From assembly GCF_023091745.1 (NCBI RefSeq), contig NW_026292679.1, forward strand, positions 372,001 through 436,000: a stretch of DNA of 64,000 nt, given 5' to 3'. The stretch's first letter is position 1. Every line of letters starts with the position of its first letter. The translations under genes and the position numbers were made by a program. The stretch comes from Budorcas taxicolor (taxonomy: Eukaryota; Chordata; Mammalia; Artiodactyla; Bovidae). Below are positions 10,052 to 21,988 of this stretch, piece after piece. The notes under the pieces were generated by a model. That model worked only from the letters and a program-made list of their open reading frames with translations, made no database searches and had not been told where the DNA came from.

Positions 10052-11455
10052 GTGCAAAGGCAAGGCAGGAGTGGAGCTGAGGCCAGGAAGGCGCCAGGAG
10101 CGTCTGCCTGTCTGGCGCAGCCTGCTCCTTCCCGGGCAGGAAGCCCAGCAGCGAGGCAAGTCTGGGCAAGGCTCGCCCAGGGCAGAGCAGCCTCACGCCA
10201 GCAACTCTGCCAGATCGGGCCTCTGAGCAGAGCTGGAGCTCTGCCGTACTGGAGGCTCACTGGGCTCCGCCCAAGGAGTGAGTGCAGACGCACGCAGCTG
10301 GGCTGCCTCCTCTTCTCCCGAGGAGGCTCGCTTCCCGCCTGCTGTGCACTAGGCTTCCAGGCGGGGGCGCCCCGCGCCTCCTACAGGTCTTGGCTCAGGG
10401 GCTGCTTCCCTTGAGCTGGGCCTGCCGGCGGGAGCCCAGACACGCAGGGGCAGGCCCCATCACCTGCACACGTCTCTGCTGGGGAGGAGAGCGCTAGGGA
10501 CATGACGTCTGTCAGGCACCTTCTGGGCGCCCACGGAGTCAGCCTCCGGGAGTGTGGGGCTGCAGACCACAGCCAGGGGCCCTGGGAGCCTTGTGCTCTC
10601 CGTGCGGCGCTGAGTCTGGGCGGCCAAGCACCCGCTGGAGGAGCCCTGCACTTGCCCTCCCCTCCCCTCTAAGAGAGGCCTCACTGCTGGAGGGCTTGGC
10701 AGTGTGCAAGCCACCGGCTCCTAAGCCTTCCCCACGGACGGCTGGGGCCTAGATGCAAAGGCAAGGCAGGAGTGGAGCTGAGGCCACGAAGGCGCCAGTG
10801 GCCTCTCCCAGCATCGGACAGCCTGCTCCTTCCTGGGCAGCAAGCCTAGCAGCGAGGCAAGCCTGGGCAAGTCTCGCCCAGGGCAGAGCAGCCTCGCGCA
10901 AGGCACTTGACTAGATCCGGCCTCTGAGCAGAGCTGGAGCTCTGCCGTACTGGAGGCACACTCGGCTCGGCCCAAGCAGGGATTGCAGCTGCACGTGGCT
11001 TGGCTCCGTCGACTCTTCCCAAGGAGGCTCGCTTCCAAGCGTACTGTGCACTTGGCTTCCAGGCAGGGCCGCCCCGCGCCTCCTGCAGGTCTTGGCACAG
11101 GGGCTGCTTCCCCTGAGCGGAGGCTGTGGGCGGCTGCCCAGACACGCAGGGGCAGGCCCCAACCACCTGCACACGTCTCTGCTTGTGGGGAGAGCACTCG
11201 GGAAATGACGTCTGTCAGGCACCTTCTGGGCGCTCACGGAGTCAGCCTCCGGGTGTGTGGGGCTGAAGACCGCAGCCAGGGGCCCTGGGAGCCTGGGGCT
11301 CTCCGTGCTGTGCTGAGTCTGGGCGGCCAAGCGAGCGCTGGAGGAGCCCTGCACTTGCCATTCCCTTCCCTATGACAGAGCTCTCACGGCTGGAGGGCTT
11401 GGCAGCGTGCAACACACCGGCCCCTAAGCCCTCCGCAAGGACGCCTGGGGACTAG
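10052..11455. repeat. HOR 8, A-B dimer
   Basis: A is 10052-10752 and B is 10753-11455. The B unit has 'ggccacgaagg', 'atcggacag', 'gctccgtcgac' near 11004, 'cagggccgcc' near 11064 and 'tgcttgtggg' near 11181. It is repeated almost exactly 2,808 bp downstream at 13561-14263. Confidence 0.93.
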
Positions 11456-12859
11456 GTGCAAAGGCAAGGCAGGAGTGGAGCTGAGGCCAGGAAGGCGCCA
11501 GGAGCGTCTGCCTGTCTGGCGCAGCCTGCTCCTTCCCGGGCAGGAAGCCCAGCAGCGAGGCAAGTCTGGGCAAGGCTCGCCCAGGGCAGAGCAGCCTCAC
11601 GCCAGCAACTCTGCCAGAACGGGCCTCTGAGCAGAGCTGGAGCTCTGCCGTACTGGAGGCTCACTGGGCTCCGCCCAAGGAGTGAGTGCAGACGCACGCA
11701 GCTGGGCTGCCTCCTCTTCTCCCGAGGAGGCTCGCTTCCCGCATGCTGTGCACTAGGCTTCCAGGCGGGGGCGCCCCGCGCCTCCTACAGGTCTTGGCTC
11801 AGGGGCTGCTTCCCTTGAGCTGGGGCTGCCGGCGGGAGCCCAGACACGCAGGGGCAGGCCCCACCACCTGCACACGTCTCTGCTGGGGAGGAGAGCGCTA
11901 GGGACATGACGTCTGTCAGGCACCTTTTGGGCGCCCACGGAGTCAGCCTCCGGGAGTGTGGGGCTGCAGACCACAGCCAGGGGCCCTGGGAGCCTTGTGC
12001 TCTCCGTGCGGCGCTGAGTCTGGGCGGCCAAGCACCCGCTGGAGGAGCCCTGCACTTGCCCTCCCCTCCCCTCTACGAGAGGCCTCACTGCTGGAGGGCT
12101 TGGCAGTTTGCAAGCCACCGGCTCCTAAGCCTTCCCCAAGGACGGCTGGGGCCTAGATGCAAAGGCAAGGCAGGAGTGGGGCTGAGGCCAGGAAGGCGCC
12201 AGTGGCCTCTCCCAGCATCGCACAGCCTGCTCCTTCCTGGGCAGCAAGCCTAGCAGCGAGGCAAGCCTGGGCAAGTCTCGCCCAGGGCAGAGCAGCCTCG
12301 CGCAAGGCACTTGACTAGATCCGGCCTCTGAGCAGAGCTGGAGCTCTGCCGTCCTGGAGGCACACTCGGCTCGGCCCAAGCAGGGATTGCAGCTGCACGC
12401 GGCTTGGCTCCCTCGACTCTTCCCAAGGAGGCTCGCTTCCAAGCGTACTGTGCACTTGGCTTCCAGGCAGGGACGCCCCGCGCCTCCTGCAGGTCTTGGC
12501 ACAGGGGCTGCTTCCCCTGAGCGGAGGCTGTGGGCGGCAGCCCAGACACGCAGGGGCCGGCCCCAACCACCTGCACACGTCTCTGCTGGTGGGGAGAGCA
12601 CTCGGGAAATGACGTCTGTCAGGCACCTTCTGGGCGCTCACGGAGTCAGCCTCCGGGTGTGTGGGGCTGCAGACCACAGCCAGGGGCCCTGGGAGCCTGG
12701 GGCTCTCCGTGCTGTGCTGAGTCTGGGCGGCCAAGCGAGCGCTGGAGGAGCCCTGCACTTGCCATTCCCTTCCCTATGACAGAGCTCTCACGGCTGGAGG
12801 GCTTGGCAGCGTGCAACCCACCGGCCCCTAAGCCCTCCGCAAGGACGCCTGGGGACTAG
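11456..12859. repeat. HOR 9, A-B dimer
   Basis: A is 11456-12156 and B is 12157-12859. It is marked by 'agaacggg', 'cccgcatgctg', 'ccttttgggc' near 11922, 'gcagtttgc' near 12103, 'gagtggggctg' near 12174 and 'ggggccggcccc' near 12552. Apart from one noted base near 12145 ('gacggctgg'), it matches HOR 11. Confidence 0.93.
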
Positions 12860-14263
12860 GTGCAAAGGCAAGGCAGGAGTGGAGCTGAGGCCAGGAAGGC
12901 GCCAGGAGCGTCTGCCTGTCTGGCGCAGCCTGCTCCTTCCCGGGCAGGAAGCCCAGCAGCGAGGCAAGTCTGGGCAAGGCTCGCCCAGGGCAGAGCAGCC
13001 TCACGCCAGCAACTCTGCCAGATCGGGCCTCTGAGCAGAGCTGGAGCTCTGCCGTACTGGAGGCTCACTGGGCTCCGCCCAAGGAGTGAGTGCAGACGCA
13101 CGCAGCTGGGCTGCCTCCTCTTCTCCCGAGGAGGCTCGCTTCCCGCCTGCTGTGCACTAGGCTTCCAGGCGGGGGCGCCCCGCGCCTCCTACAGGTCTTG
13201 GCTCAGGGGCTGCTTCCCTTGAGCTGGGGCTGCCGGCGGGAGCCCAGACACGCAGGGGCAGGCCCCACCACCTGCACACGTCTCTGCTGGGGAGGAGAGC
13301 GCTAGGGACATGACGTCTGTCAGGCACCTTCTGGGCGCCCACGGAGTCAGCCTCCGGGTGTGTGGGGCTGCACACCACAGCCAGGGGCCCTGGGAGCCTT
13401 GTGCTCTCCGTGCGGCGCTGAGTCTGGGCGGCCAAGCACCCGCTGGAGGAGCCCTGCACTTGCCCTCCCCTCCCCTCTACGAGAGGCCTCACTGCTGGAG
13501 GGCTTGGCAGTGTGCAAGCCACCGGCTCCTAAGCCTTCCCCACGGACGGCTGGGGCCTAGATGCAAAGGCAAGGCAGGAGTGGAGCTGAGGCCACGAAGG
13601 CGCCAGTGGCCTCTCCCAGCATCGGACAGCCTGCTCCTTCCTGGGCAGCAAGCCTAGCAGCGAGGCAAGCCTGGGCAAGTCTCGCCCAGGGCAGAGCAGC
13701 CTCGCGCAAGGCACTTGACTAGATCCGGCCTCTGAGCAGAGCTGGAGCTCTGCCGTACTGGAGGCACACTCGGCTCGGCCCAAGCAGGGATTGCAGCTGC
13801 ACGTGGCTTGGCTCCGTCGACTCTTCCCAAGGAGGCTCGCTTCCAAGCGTACTGTGCACTTGGCTTCCAGGCAGGGCCGCCCCGCGCCTCCTGCAGGTCT
13901 TGGCACAGGGGCTGCTTCCCCTGAGCGGAGGCTGTGGGCGGCTGCCCAGACACGCAGGGGCAGGCCCCAACCACCTGCACACGTCTCTGCTTGTGGGGAG
14001 AGCACTCGGGAAATGACGTCTGTCAGGCACCTTCTGGGCGCTCACGGAGTCAGCCTCCGGGTGTGTGGGGCTGAAGACCGCAGCCAGGGGCCCTGGGAGC
14101 CTGGGGCTCTCCGTGCTGTGCTGAGTCTGGGCGGCCAAGCGAGCGCTGGAGGAGCCCTGCACTTGCCATTCCCTTCCCTATGACAGAGCTCTCACGGCTG
14201 GAGGGCTTGGCAGCGTGCAACACACCGGCCCCTAAGCCCTCCGCAAGGACGCCTGGGGACTAG
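12860..14263. repeat. HOR 10, A-B dimer
   Basis: A is 12860-13560 and B is 13561-14263. The A unit carries 'tgcacaccacag' near 13370, shared with HOR 12. The B unit copies that of HOR 8, so the 2,808 bp duplication junction falls in the end of this A unit. Confidence 0.93.
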
Positions 14264-15667
14264 GTGCAAAGGCAAGGCAGGAGTGGAGCTGAGGCCAGGA
14301 AGGCGCCAGGAGCGTCTGCCTGTCTGGCGCAGCCTGCTCCTTCCCGGGCAGGAAGCCCAGCAGCGAGGCAAGTCTGGGCAAGGCTCGCCCAGGGCAGAGC
14401 AGCCTCACGCCAGCAACTCTGCCAGAACGGGCCTCTGAGCAGAGCTGGAGCTCTGCCGTACTGGAGGCTCACTGGGCTCCGCCCAAGGAGTGAGTGCAGA
14501 CGCACGCAGCTGGGCTGCCTCCTCTTCTCCCGAGGAGGCTCGCTTCCCGCATGCTGTGCACTAGGCTTCCAGGCGGGGGCGCCCCGCGCCTCCTACAGGT
14601 CTTGGCTCAGGGGCTGCTTCCCTTGAGCTGGGGCTGCCGGCGGGAGCCCAGACACGCAGGGGCAGGCCCCACCACCTGCACACGTCTCTGCTGGGGAGGA
14701 GAGCGCTAGGGACATGACGTCTGTCAGGCACCTTTTGGGCGCCCACGGAGTCAGCCTCCGGGAGTGTGGGGCTGCAGACCACAGCCAGGGGCCCTGGGAG
14801 CCTTGTGCTCTCCGTGCGGCGCTGAGTCTGGGCGGCCAAGCACCCGCTGGAGGAGCCCTGCACTTGCCCTCCCCTCCCCTCTACGAGAGGCCTCACTGCT
14901 GGAGGGCTTGGCAGTTTGCAAGCCACCGGCTCCTAAGCCTTCCCCAAGGAGGGCTGGGGCCTAGATGCAAAGGCAAGGCAGGAGTGGGGCTGAGGCCAGG
15001 AAGGCGCCAGTGGCCTCTCCCAGCATCGCACAGCCTGCTCCTTCCTGGGCAGCAAGCCTAGCAGCGAGGCAAGCCTGGGCAAGTCTCGCCCAGGGCAGAG
15101 CAGCCTCGCGCAAGGCACTTGACTAGATCCGGCCTCTGAGCAGAGCTGGAGCTCTGCCGTCCTGGAGGCACACTCGGCTCGGCCCAAGCAGGGATTGCAG
15201 CTGCACGCGGCTTGGCTCCCTCGACTCTTCCCAAGGAGGCTCGCTTCCAAGCGTACTGTGCACTTGGCTTCCAGGCAGGGACGCCCCGCGCCTCCTGCAG
15301 GTCTTGGCACAGGGGCTGCTTCCCCTGAGCGGAGGCTGTGGGCGGCAGCCCAGACACGCAGGGGCCGGCCCCAACCACCTGCACACGTCTCTGCTGGTGG
15401 GGAGAGCACTCGGGAAATGACGTCTGTCAGGCACCTTCTGGGCGCTCACGGAGTCAGCCTCCGGGTGTGTGGGGCTGCAGACCACAGCCAGGGGCCCTGG
15501 GAGCCTGGGGCTCTCCGTGCTGTGCTGAGTCTGGGCGGCCAAGCGAGCGCTGGAGGAGCCCTGCACTTGCCATTCCCTTCCCTATGACAGAGCTCTCACG
15601 GCTGGAGGGCTTGGCAGCGTGCAACCCACCGGCCCCTAAGCCCTCCGCAAGGACGCCTGGGGACTAG
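14264..15667. repeat. HOR 11, A-B dimer
   Basis: A is 14264-14964 and B is 14965-15667. It is a near-identical copy of HOR 9, with 'gagggctgg' near 14949 as the one difference I could find. Confidence 0.93.
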
Positions 15668-17071
15668 GTGCAAAGGCAAGGCAGGAGTGGAGCTGAGGCC
15701 AGGAAGGCGCCAGGAGCGTCTGCCTGTCTGGCGCAGCCTGCTCCTTCCCGGGCAGGAAGCCCAGCAGCGAGGCAAGTCTGGGCAAGGCTCGCCCAGGGCA
15801 GAGCAGCCTCACGCCAGCAACTCTGCCAGATCGGGCCTCTGAGCAGAGCTGGAGCTCTGCCGTACTGGAGGCTCACTGGGCTCCACCCAAGGAGTGAGTG
15901 CAGACGCACGCAGCTGGGCTGCCTCCTCTTCTCCCGAGGAGGCTCGCTTCCCGCCTGCTGTGCACTAGGCTTCCAGGCGGGGGCGCCCCGCGCCTCCTAC
16001 AGGTCTTGGCTCAGGGGCTGCTTCCCTTGAGCTGGGGCTGCCGGCGGGAGCCCAGACACGCAGGGGCAGGCCCCACCACCTGCACACGTCTCTGCTGGGG
16101 AGGAAAGCGCTAGGGACATGACGTCTGTCAGGCACCTTCTGGGCGCCCACGGAGTCAGCCTCCGGGTGTGTGGGGCTGCACACCACAGCCAGGGGCCCTG
16201 GGAGCCTTGTGCTCTCCGTGCGGCGCTGAGTCTGGGCGGCCAAGCACCCGCTGGAGGAGCCCTGCACTTGCCCTCCCCTCCCCTCTACGAGAGGCCTCAC
16301 TGCTGGAGGGCTTGGCAGTGTGCAAGCCACCGGCTCCTAAGCCTTCCCCACGGACGGCTGGGGCCTAGATGAAAAGGCAAGGCAGGAGTGGAGCTGAGGC
16401 CAGGAAGGCGCCAGTGGCCTCTCCCAGCATCGCACAGCCTGCTCCTTCCTGGGCAGCATGCCTAGCAGCGAGGCAAGCCTGGGCAAGTCTCGCCCAGGGC
16501 AGAGCAGCCTCGCGCAAGGCACTTGACTAGATCCGGCCTCTGAGCAGAGCTGGAGCTCTGCCGTACTGGAGGCACACTCGGCTCGGCCCAAGCAGGGATT
16601 GCAGCTGCACGCGGCTTGGCTCCCTCGACTCTTCCCAAGGAGGCTCGCTTCCAAGCGTACTGTGCACTTGGCTTCCAGGCAGGGACGCCCCGCGCCTCCT
16701 GCAGGTCTTGGCACAGGGGCTGCTTCCCCTGAGCGGAGGCTGTGGGCGGCAGCCCAGACACGCAGGGGCAGGCCCCAACCACCTGCACACGTCTCTGCTG
16801 GTGCGGAGAGCACTCGGGAAATGACGTCTGTCAGGCACCTTCTGGGCGCTCACGGAGTCAGCCTCCGGGTGTGTGGGGCTGCAGACCGCAGCCAGGGGCC
16901 CTGGGAGCCTGGGGCTCTCCGTGCTGTGCTGAGTCTGGGCGGCCAAGCGAGCGCTGGAGGAGCCCTGCACTTGCCATTCCCTTCCGTATGACAGAGCTCT
17001 CACGGCTGGAGGGCTTGGCAGCGTGCAACCCACCGGCCCCTAAGCCCTCCGCAAGGACGCCTGGGGACTAG
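15668..17071. repeat. HOR 12, A-B dimer
   Basis: A is 15668-16368 and B is 16369-17071. It shares 'ctccaccc' and 'atgaaaaggc' with HOR 5 and 'tgcacaccac' with HOR 10. Private changes are 'gaggaaagcg' near 16100, 'cagcatgcc' near 16456 and 'ggtgcggag' near 16800. Confidence 0.92.
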
Positions 17072-18475
17072 GTGCAAAGGCAAGGCAGGAGTGGAGCTGA
17101 GGCCAGGAAGGCGCCAGGAGCGTCTGCCTGTCTGGCGCAGCCTGCTCCTTCCCGGGCAGGAAGCCCAGCAGCGAGGCAAGTCTGGGCAAGGCTCGCCCAG
17201 GGCAGAGCAGCCTCACGCCAGCAACTCTGCCAGATCGGGCCTCTGAGCAGAGCTGGAGCTCTGCCGTACTGGAGGCTCACTGGGCTCCGCCCAAGGAGTG
17301 AGTGCAGACGCACGCAGCTGGGCTGCCTCCTCTTCTCCCGAGGAGGCTCGCTTCCCGCCTGCTGTGCACTAGGCTTCCAGGCGGGGGCGCCCCGCGCCTC
17401 CTACAGGTCTTGGCTCAGGGGCTGCTTCCCTTGAGCTGGGGCTGCCGGCGGGAGCCCAGACACGCAGGGGCAGGCCCCACCACCTGCACACGTCTCTGCT
17501 GGGGAGGAGAGCGCTAGGGACATGACGTCTGTCAGGCACCTTCTGGGCGCCCACGGAGTCAGCCTCCGGGAGTGTGGGGCTGCAGACCACAGCCAGGGGC
17601 CCTGGCAGCCTTGTGCTCTCCATGCGGCGCTGAGTCTGGGCGGCCAAGCACCCGCTGGAGGAGCCCTGCACTTGCCCTCCCCTCCCCTCTAAGAGAGGCC
17701 TCACTGCTGGAGGGCTTGGCAGTGTGCAAGCCACCGGCTCCTAAGCCTTCCCCACGGACGGCTGGGGCCTAGATGCAAAGGCAAGGCAGGAGTGGAGCTG
17801 AGGCCAGGAAGGCGCCAGTGGCCTCTCCCAGCATCGCACAGCCTGCTCCTTCCTGGGCAGCAAGCCTAGCAGCGAGGCAAGCCTGGGCAAGTCTCGCCCA
17901 GGGCAGAGCAGCCTCGCGCAAGGCACTTGACTGGATCCGGCCTCTGAGCAGAGCTGGAGCTCTGCCGTCCTGGAGGCACACTCGGCTCGGCCCAAGCAGG
18001 GATTGCAGCTGCACGCGGCTTGACTCCCTCGACTCTTCCCAAGGAGGCTCGCTTCCAAGCGGACCGTGCACTTGGCTTCCAGGCAGGGACGCCCCGCGCC
18101 TCCTGCAGGTCTTGGCACAGGGGCTGCTTCCCCTGAGCGGAGGCTGTGGGCGGCTGCCCAGACACGCAGGGGCAGGCCCCAACCACCTGCACACGTCTCT
18201 GCTGGTGGGGAGAGCACTCGGGAAATGACGTCTGTCAGGCACCTTCTGGGCGCTCACGGAGTCAGCCTCCGGGTGTGTGGGGCTGCAGACCGCAGCCAGG
18301 GGCCCTGGGAGCCTGGGGCTCTCCGTGCTGTGCTGAGTCTGGGCGGCCAAGCGAGCGCTGGAGGAGCCCTGCACTTGCCATTCCCTTCCCTATGACAGAG
18401 CTCTCACGGCTGGAGGGCTTGGCAGCGTGCAACCCACCGGCCCCTAAGCCCTCCGCAAGGACGCCTGGGGACTAG
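17072..18475. repeat. HOR 13, A-B dimer
   Basis: A is 17072-17772 and B is 17773-18475. Private changes are 'cctggcagcc' near 17603 and 'cttgactccc' near 18019. The B unit has 'gactggatcc' near 17930 and 'gcggaccgtg' near 18059. The last is otherwise typical of the late family. Confidence 0.92.
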
Positions 18476-19761
18476 GTGCAAAGGCAAGGCAGGAGTGGAG
18501 CTGAGGCCAGGAAGGCGCCAGGAGCGTCTGCCTGTCTGGCGCAGCCTGCTCCTTCCCGGGCAGGAAGCCCAGCAGCGAGGCAAGTCTGGGCAAGGCTCGC
18601 CCAGGGCAGAGCAGCCTCACGCCAGCAACTCTGCCAGATCGGGCCTCTGAGCAGAGCTGGAGCTCTGCCGTACTGGAGGCTCACTGGGCTCCGCCCAAGG
18701 AGTGAGTGCAGACGCACGCAGCTGGGCTGCCTCCTCTTCTCCCGAGGAGGCTCGCTTCCCGCCTGCTGTGCACTAGGCTTCCAGGCGGGGGCGCCCCGCG
18801 CCTCCTACAGGTCTTGGCTCAGGGGCTGCTTCCCTTGAGCTGGGGCTGCCGGCGGGAGCCCAGACACGCAGGGGCAGGCCCCACCACCTGCACACGTCTC
18901 TGCTGGGGAGGAGAGCGCTAGGGACATGACGTCTGTCAGGCACCTTCTGGGCGCCCACGGAGTCAGCCTCCGGGAGTGTGGGGCTGCAGACCACAGCCAG
19001 GGGCCCTGGGAGCCTTGTGCTCTCCGTGCGGCGCTGAGTCTGGGCGGCCAAGCACCCGCTGGAGGAGCCCTGCACTTGCCCTCCCCTCCCCTCTAAGAGA
19101 GGCCTCACTGCTGGAGGGCTTGGCAGTGTGCAAGCCACCGGCTCCTAAGCCTTCCCCACGGACGGCTGGGGCCTAGATGCAAAGGCAAGGCAGGAGTGGA
19201 GCTGAGGCCAGGAAGGCGCCAGTGGCCTCTCCCAGCATCGCACAGCCTGCTCCTTCCTGGGCAGCAAGCCTAGCAGCGAGGCAAGCCTGGGCAAGTCTCG
19301 CCCAGGGCAGAGCAGCCTCGCGCAAGGCACTTGACTAGATCCAGCCTCTGAGCAGAGCTGGAGCTCTGCCGTACTGGAGGCACACTCGGCACGGCCCAAG
19401 CAGGGATTGCAGCTGCACGTGGCTTGGCTCCCTCGACTCTTCCCAAGGAGGCTCGCTTCCAAGCGGACTGTGCACTTGGCTTCCAGGCAGGGACGCCCCG
19501 CGCCTCCTGCAGGTCTTGGCACAGGGGCTGCTTCCCCTGAGCGGAGGCTGTGGGCGGCAGCCCAGACACGCAGGGGCAGGCCCCAACCACCTGCACACGT
19601 CTCTGCTGGTGGGGAGAGCACTCGGGAAATGACGTCTGTCAGGCACCTTCTGGGCGCTCACGGAGTCAGCCTCCGGGTGTGTGGGGCTGCAGACCGCAGC
19701 CAGGGGCCCTGGGAGCCTGGGGCTCTCCGTGCTGTGCTGAGTCTGGGCGGCCAAGCGAGCG

Positions 19762-19783
19762 CTGGAGGAGCCCTGCACTTGCC
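19762..19783. other. B-to-A recombination junction (type B/A)
   Basis: Upstream, 'gcgagcgctgg' is diagnostic for B. Downstream, 'gccctcccctcccctc' is diagnostic for A. The switch lies in the shared 'aggagccctgcacttgcc' between them. The same junction recurs at about 20465, 24680, 26787, 28894 and 31001, suggesting one event that was then copied. Confidence 0.85.
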
Positions 19784-21063
19784 CTCCCCTCCCCTCTAAG
19801 AGAGGCCTCACTGCTGGAGGGCTTGGCAGTGTGCAAGCCACCGGCTCCTAAGCCTTCCCCACGGACGGCTGGGGCCTAGATGCAAAGGCAAGGCAGGAGT
19901 GGAGCTGAGACCAGGAAGGCGCCAGTGGCCTCTCCCAGCATCGCACAGCCTGCTCCTTCCTGGGCAGCAAGCCTAGCAGCGAGGCAAGCCTGGGCAAGTC
20001 TCGCCCAGGGCAGAGCAGCCTCGCGCAAGGCACTTGACTAGATCCGGCCTCTGAGCAGAGCTGGAGCTCTGCCGTCCTGGAGGCACACTCGGCTCGGCCC
20101 AAGCAGGGATTGCAGCTGCACGTGGCTTGGCTCCCTCGACTCTTCCCAAGGAGGCTCGCTTCCAAGCGTACTGTGCACTTGGCTTCCAGGCAGGGACGCC
20201 CCGCGCCTCCTGCAGGTCTTGGCACAGGGGCTGCTTCCCCTGAGCGGAGGCTGTGGGCGGCAGCCCAGACACGCAGGGGCAGGCCCCAACCACCTGCACA
20301 CGTCTCTGCTGGTGGGGAGAGCACTCGGGAAATGACGTCTGTCAGGCACCTTCTGGGCGCTCACGGAGTCAGCCTCCGGGTGTGTGGGGCTGCAGACCGC
20401 AGCCAGGGGCCCTGGGAGCCTGGGGCTCTCCGTGCTGTGCTGAGTCTGGGCGGCCAAGCGAGCGCTGGAGGAGCCCTGCACTTGCCCTCCCCTCCCCTCT
20501 AAGAGAGGCCTCACTGCTGGAGGGCTTGGCAGTGTGCAAGCCACCGGCTCCTAAGCCTTCCCCACGGACGGCTGGGGCCTAGATGCAAAGGCAAGGCAGG
20601 AGTGGAGCTGAGACCAGGAAGGCGCCAGTGGCCTCTCCCAGCATCGCACAGCCTGCTCCTTCCTGGGCAGCAAGCCTAGCAGCGAGGCAAGCCTGGGCAA
20701 GTCTCGCCCAGGGCAGAGCAGCCTCGCGCAAGGCACTTGACTAGATCCGGCCTCTGAGCAGAGCTGGAGCTCTGCCGTCCTGGAGGCACACTCGGCTCGG
20801 CCCAAGCAGGGATTGCAGCTGCACGTGGCTTGGCTCCCTCGACTCTTCCCAAGGAGGCTCGCTTCCAAGCGTACTGTGCACTTGGCTTCCAGGCAGGGAC
20901 GCCCCACGCCTCCTGCAGGTCTTGGCACAGGGGCTGCTTCCCCTGAGCGGAGGCTGTGGGCGGCTGCCCAGACACGCAGGTGCAGGCCCCAACCACCTGC
21001 ACACGTCTCTGCTGGTGGGGAGAGCACTCGGGAAATGACGTCTGTCAGGCACCTTCTGGGCGC

Positions 21064-21102
21064 TCACGGAGTCAGCCTCCGGGTGTGTGGGGCTGCAGAC
21101 CA
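21064..21102. other. Independent B-to-A junction
   Basis: B-type 'gcgctcacgg' is followed by A-type 'cagaccacagcc' and 'gccttgtgctc'. The breakpoint is several hundred bases upstream of the junction in the two preceding subunits, so a second exchange is needed. Confidence 0.75.
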
Positions 21103-21988
21103 CAGCCAGGGGCCCTGGGAGCCTTGTGCTCTCCGTGCGGCGCTGAGTCTGGGCGGCCAAGCACCCGCTGGAGGAGCCCTGCACTTGCCCTCCCCTCCCC
21201 TCTAAGAGAGGCCTCACTGCTGGAGGGCTTGGCAGTGTGCAAGCCACCGGCTCCTAAGCCTTCCCCACGGACGGCTGGGGCCTAGATGCAAAGGCAAGGC
21301 AGGAGTGGAGCTGAGGCCAGGAAGGCGCCAGTGGCCTCTCCCAGCATCGCACAGCCTGCTCCTTCCTGGGCAGCAAGCCTAGCAGCGAGGCAAGCCTGGG
21401 CAAGTCTCGCCCAGGGCAGAGCAGCCTCGCGCAAGGCACTTGACTAGATCCAGCCTCTGAGCAGAGCTGGAGCTCTGCCGTACTGGAGGCACACTCGGCT
21501 CGGGCCAAGCAGGGATTGCAGCTGCACGTGGCTTGGCTCCCTCGACTCTTCCCAAGGAGGCTCGCTTCCAAGCGGACAGTGCACTTGGCTTCCAGGCAGG
21601 GACGCCCCGCGCCTCCTGCAGGTCTTGGCACAGGGGCTGCTTCCCCTGAGCAGAGGCTGTGGGCGGCAGCCCAGACACGCAGGGGCAGGCCCCAACCACC
21701 TGCACACGTCTCTGCTGGTGGGGAGAGCACTCGGGAAATGACGTCTGTCAGGCACCTTCTGGGCGCTCACGGAGTCAGCCTCCGGGTGTGTGGGGCTGCA
21801 GACCGCAGCCAGGGGCCCTGCGAGTCTGGGGCTCTCCGTGCTGTGCTGAGTCTGGGCGGCCAAGCGAGCGCTGGAGGAGCCCTGCACTTGCCATTCCCTT
21901 CCCTATGACAGAGCTCTCACGGCTGGAGGGCTTGGCAGCGTGCAACCCACCGGCCCCTAAGCCCTCCGCAAGGACGCCTGGGGACTAG

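Larger units (their letters stand above)
18476..21988. repeat. Pentamer HOR: A, B/A, B/A, B/A', B
   Basis: The five subunits are 18476-19176 (A), 19177-19879, 19880-20582, 20583-21285 and 21286-21988 (B). The middle three begin as B and end as A. The first two switch within 19762-19783 and 20465-20486, after 'gcgagcgctgg' and before the A-type C-run tract. The third switches earlier, within 21064-21102. 'gctgagaccagg' near 19905 and 20608 links this block to the last subunit of the trimers at 23393-31820. Confidence 0.9.
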
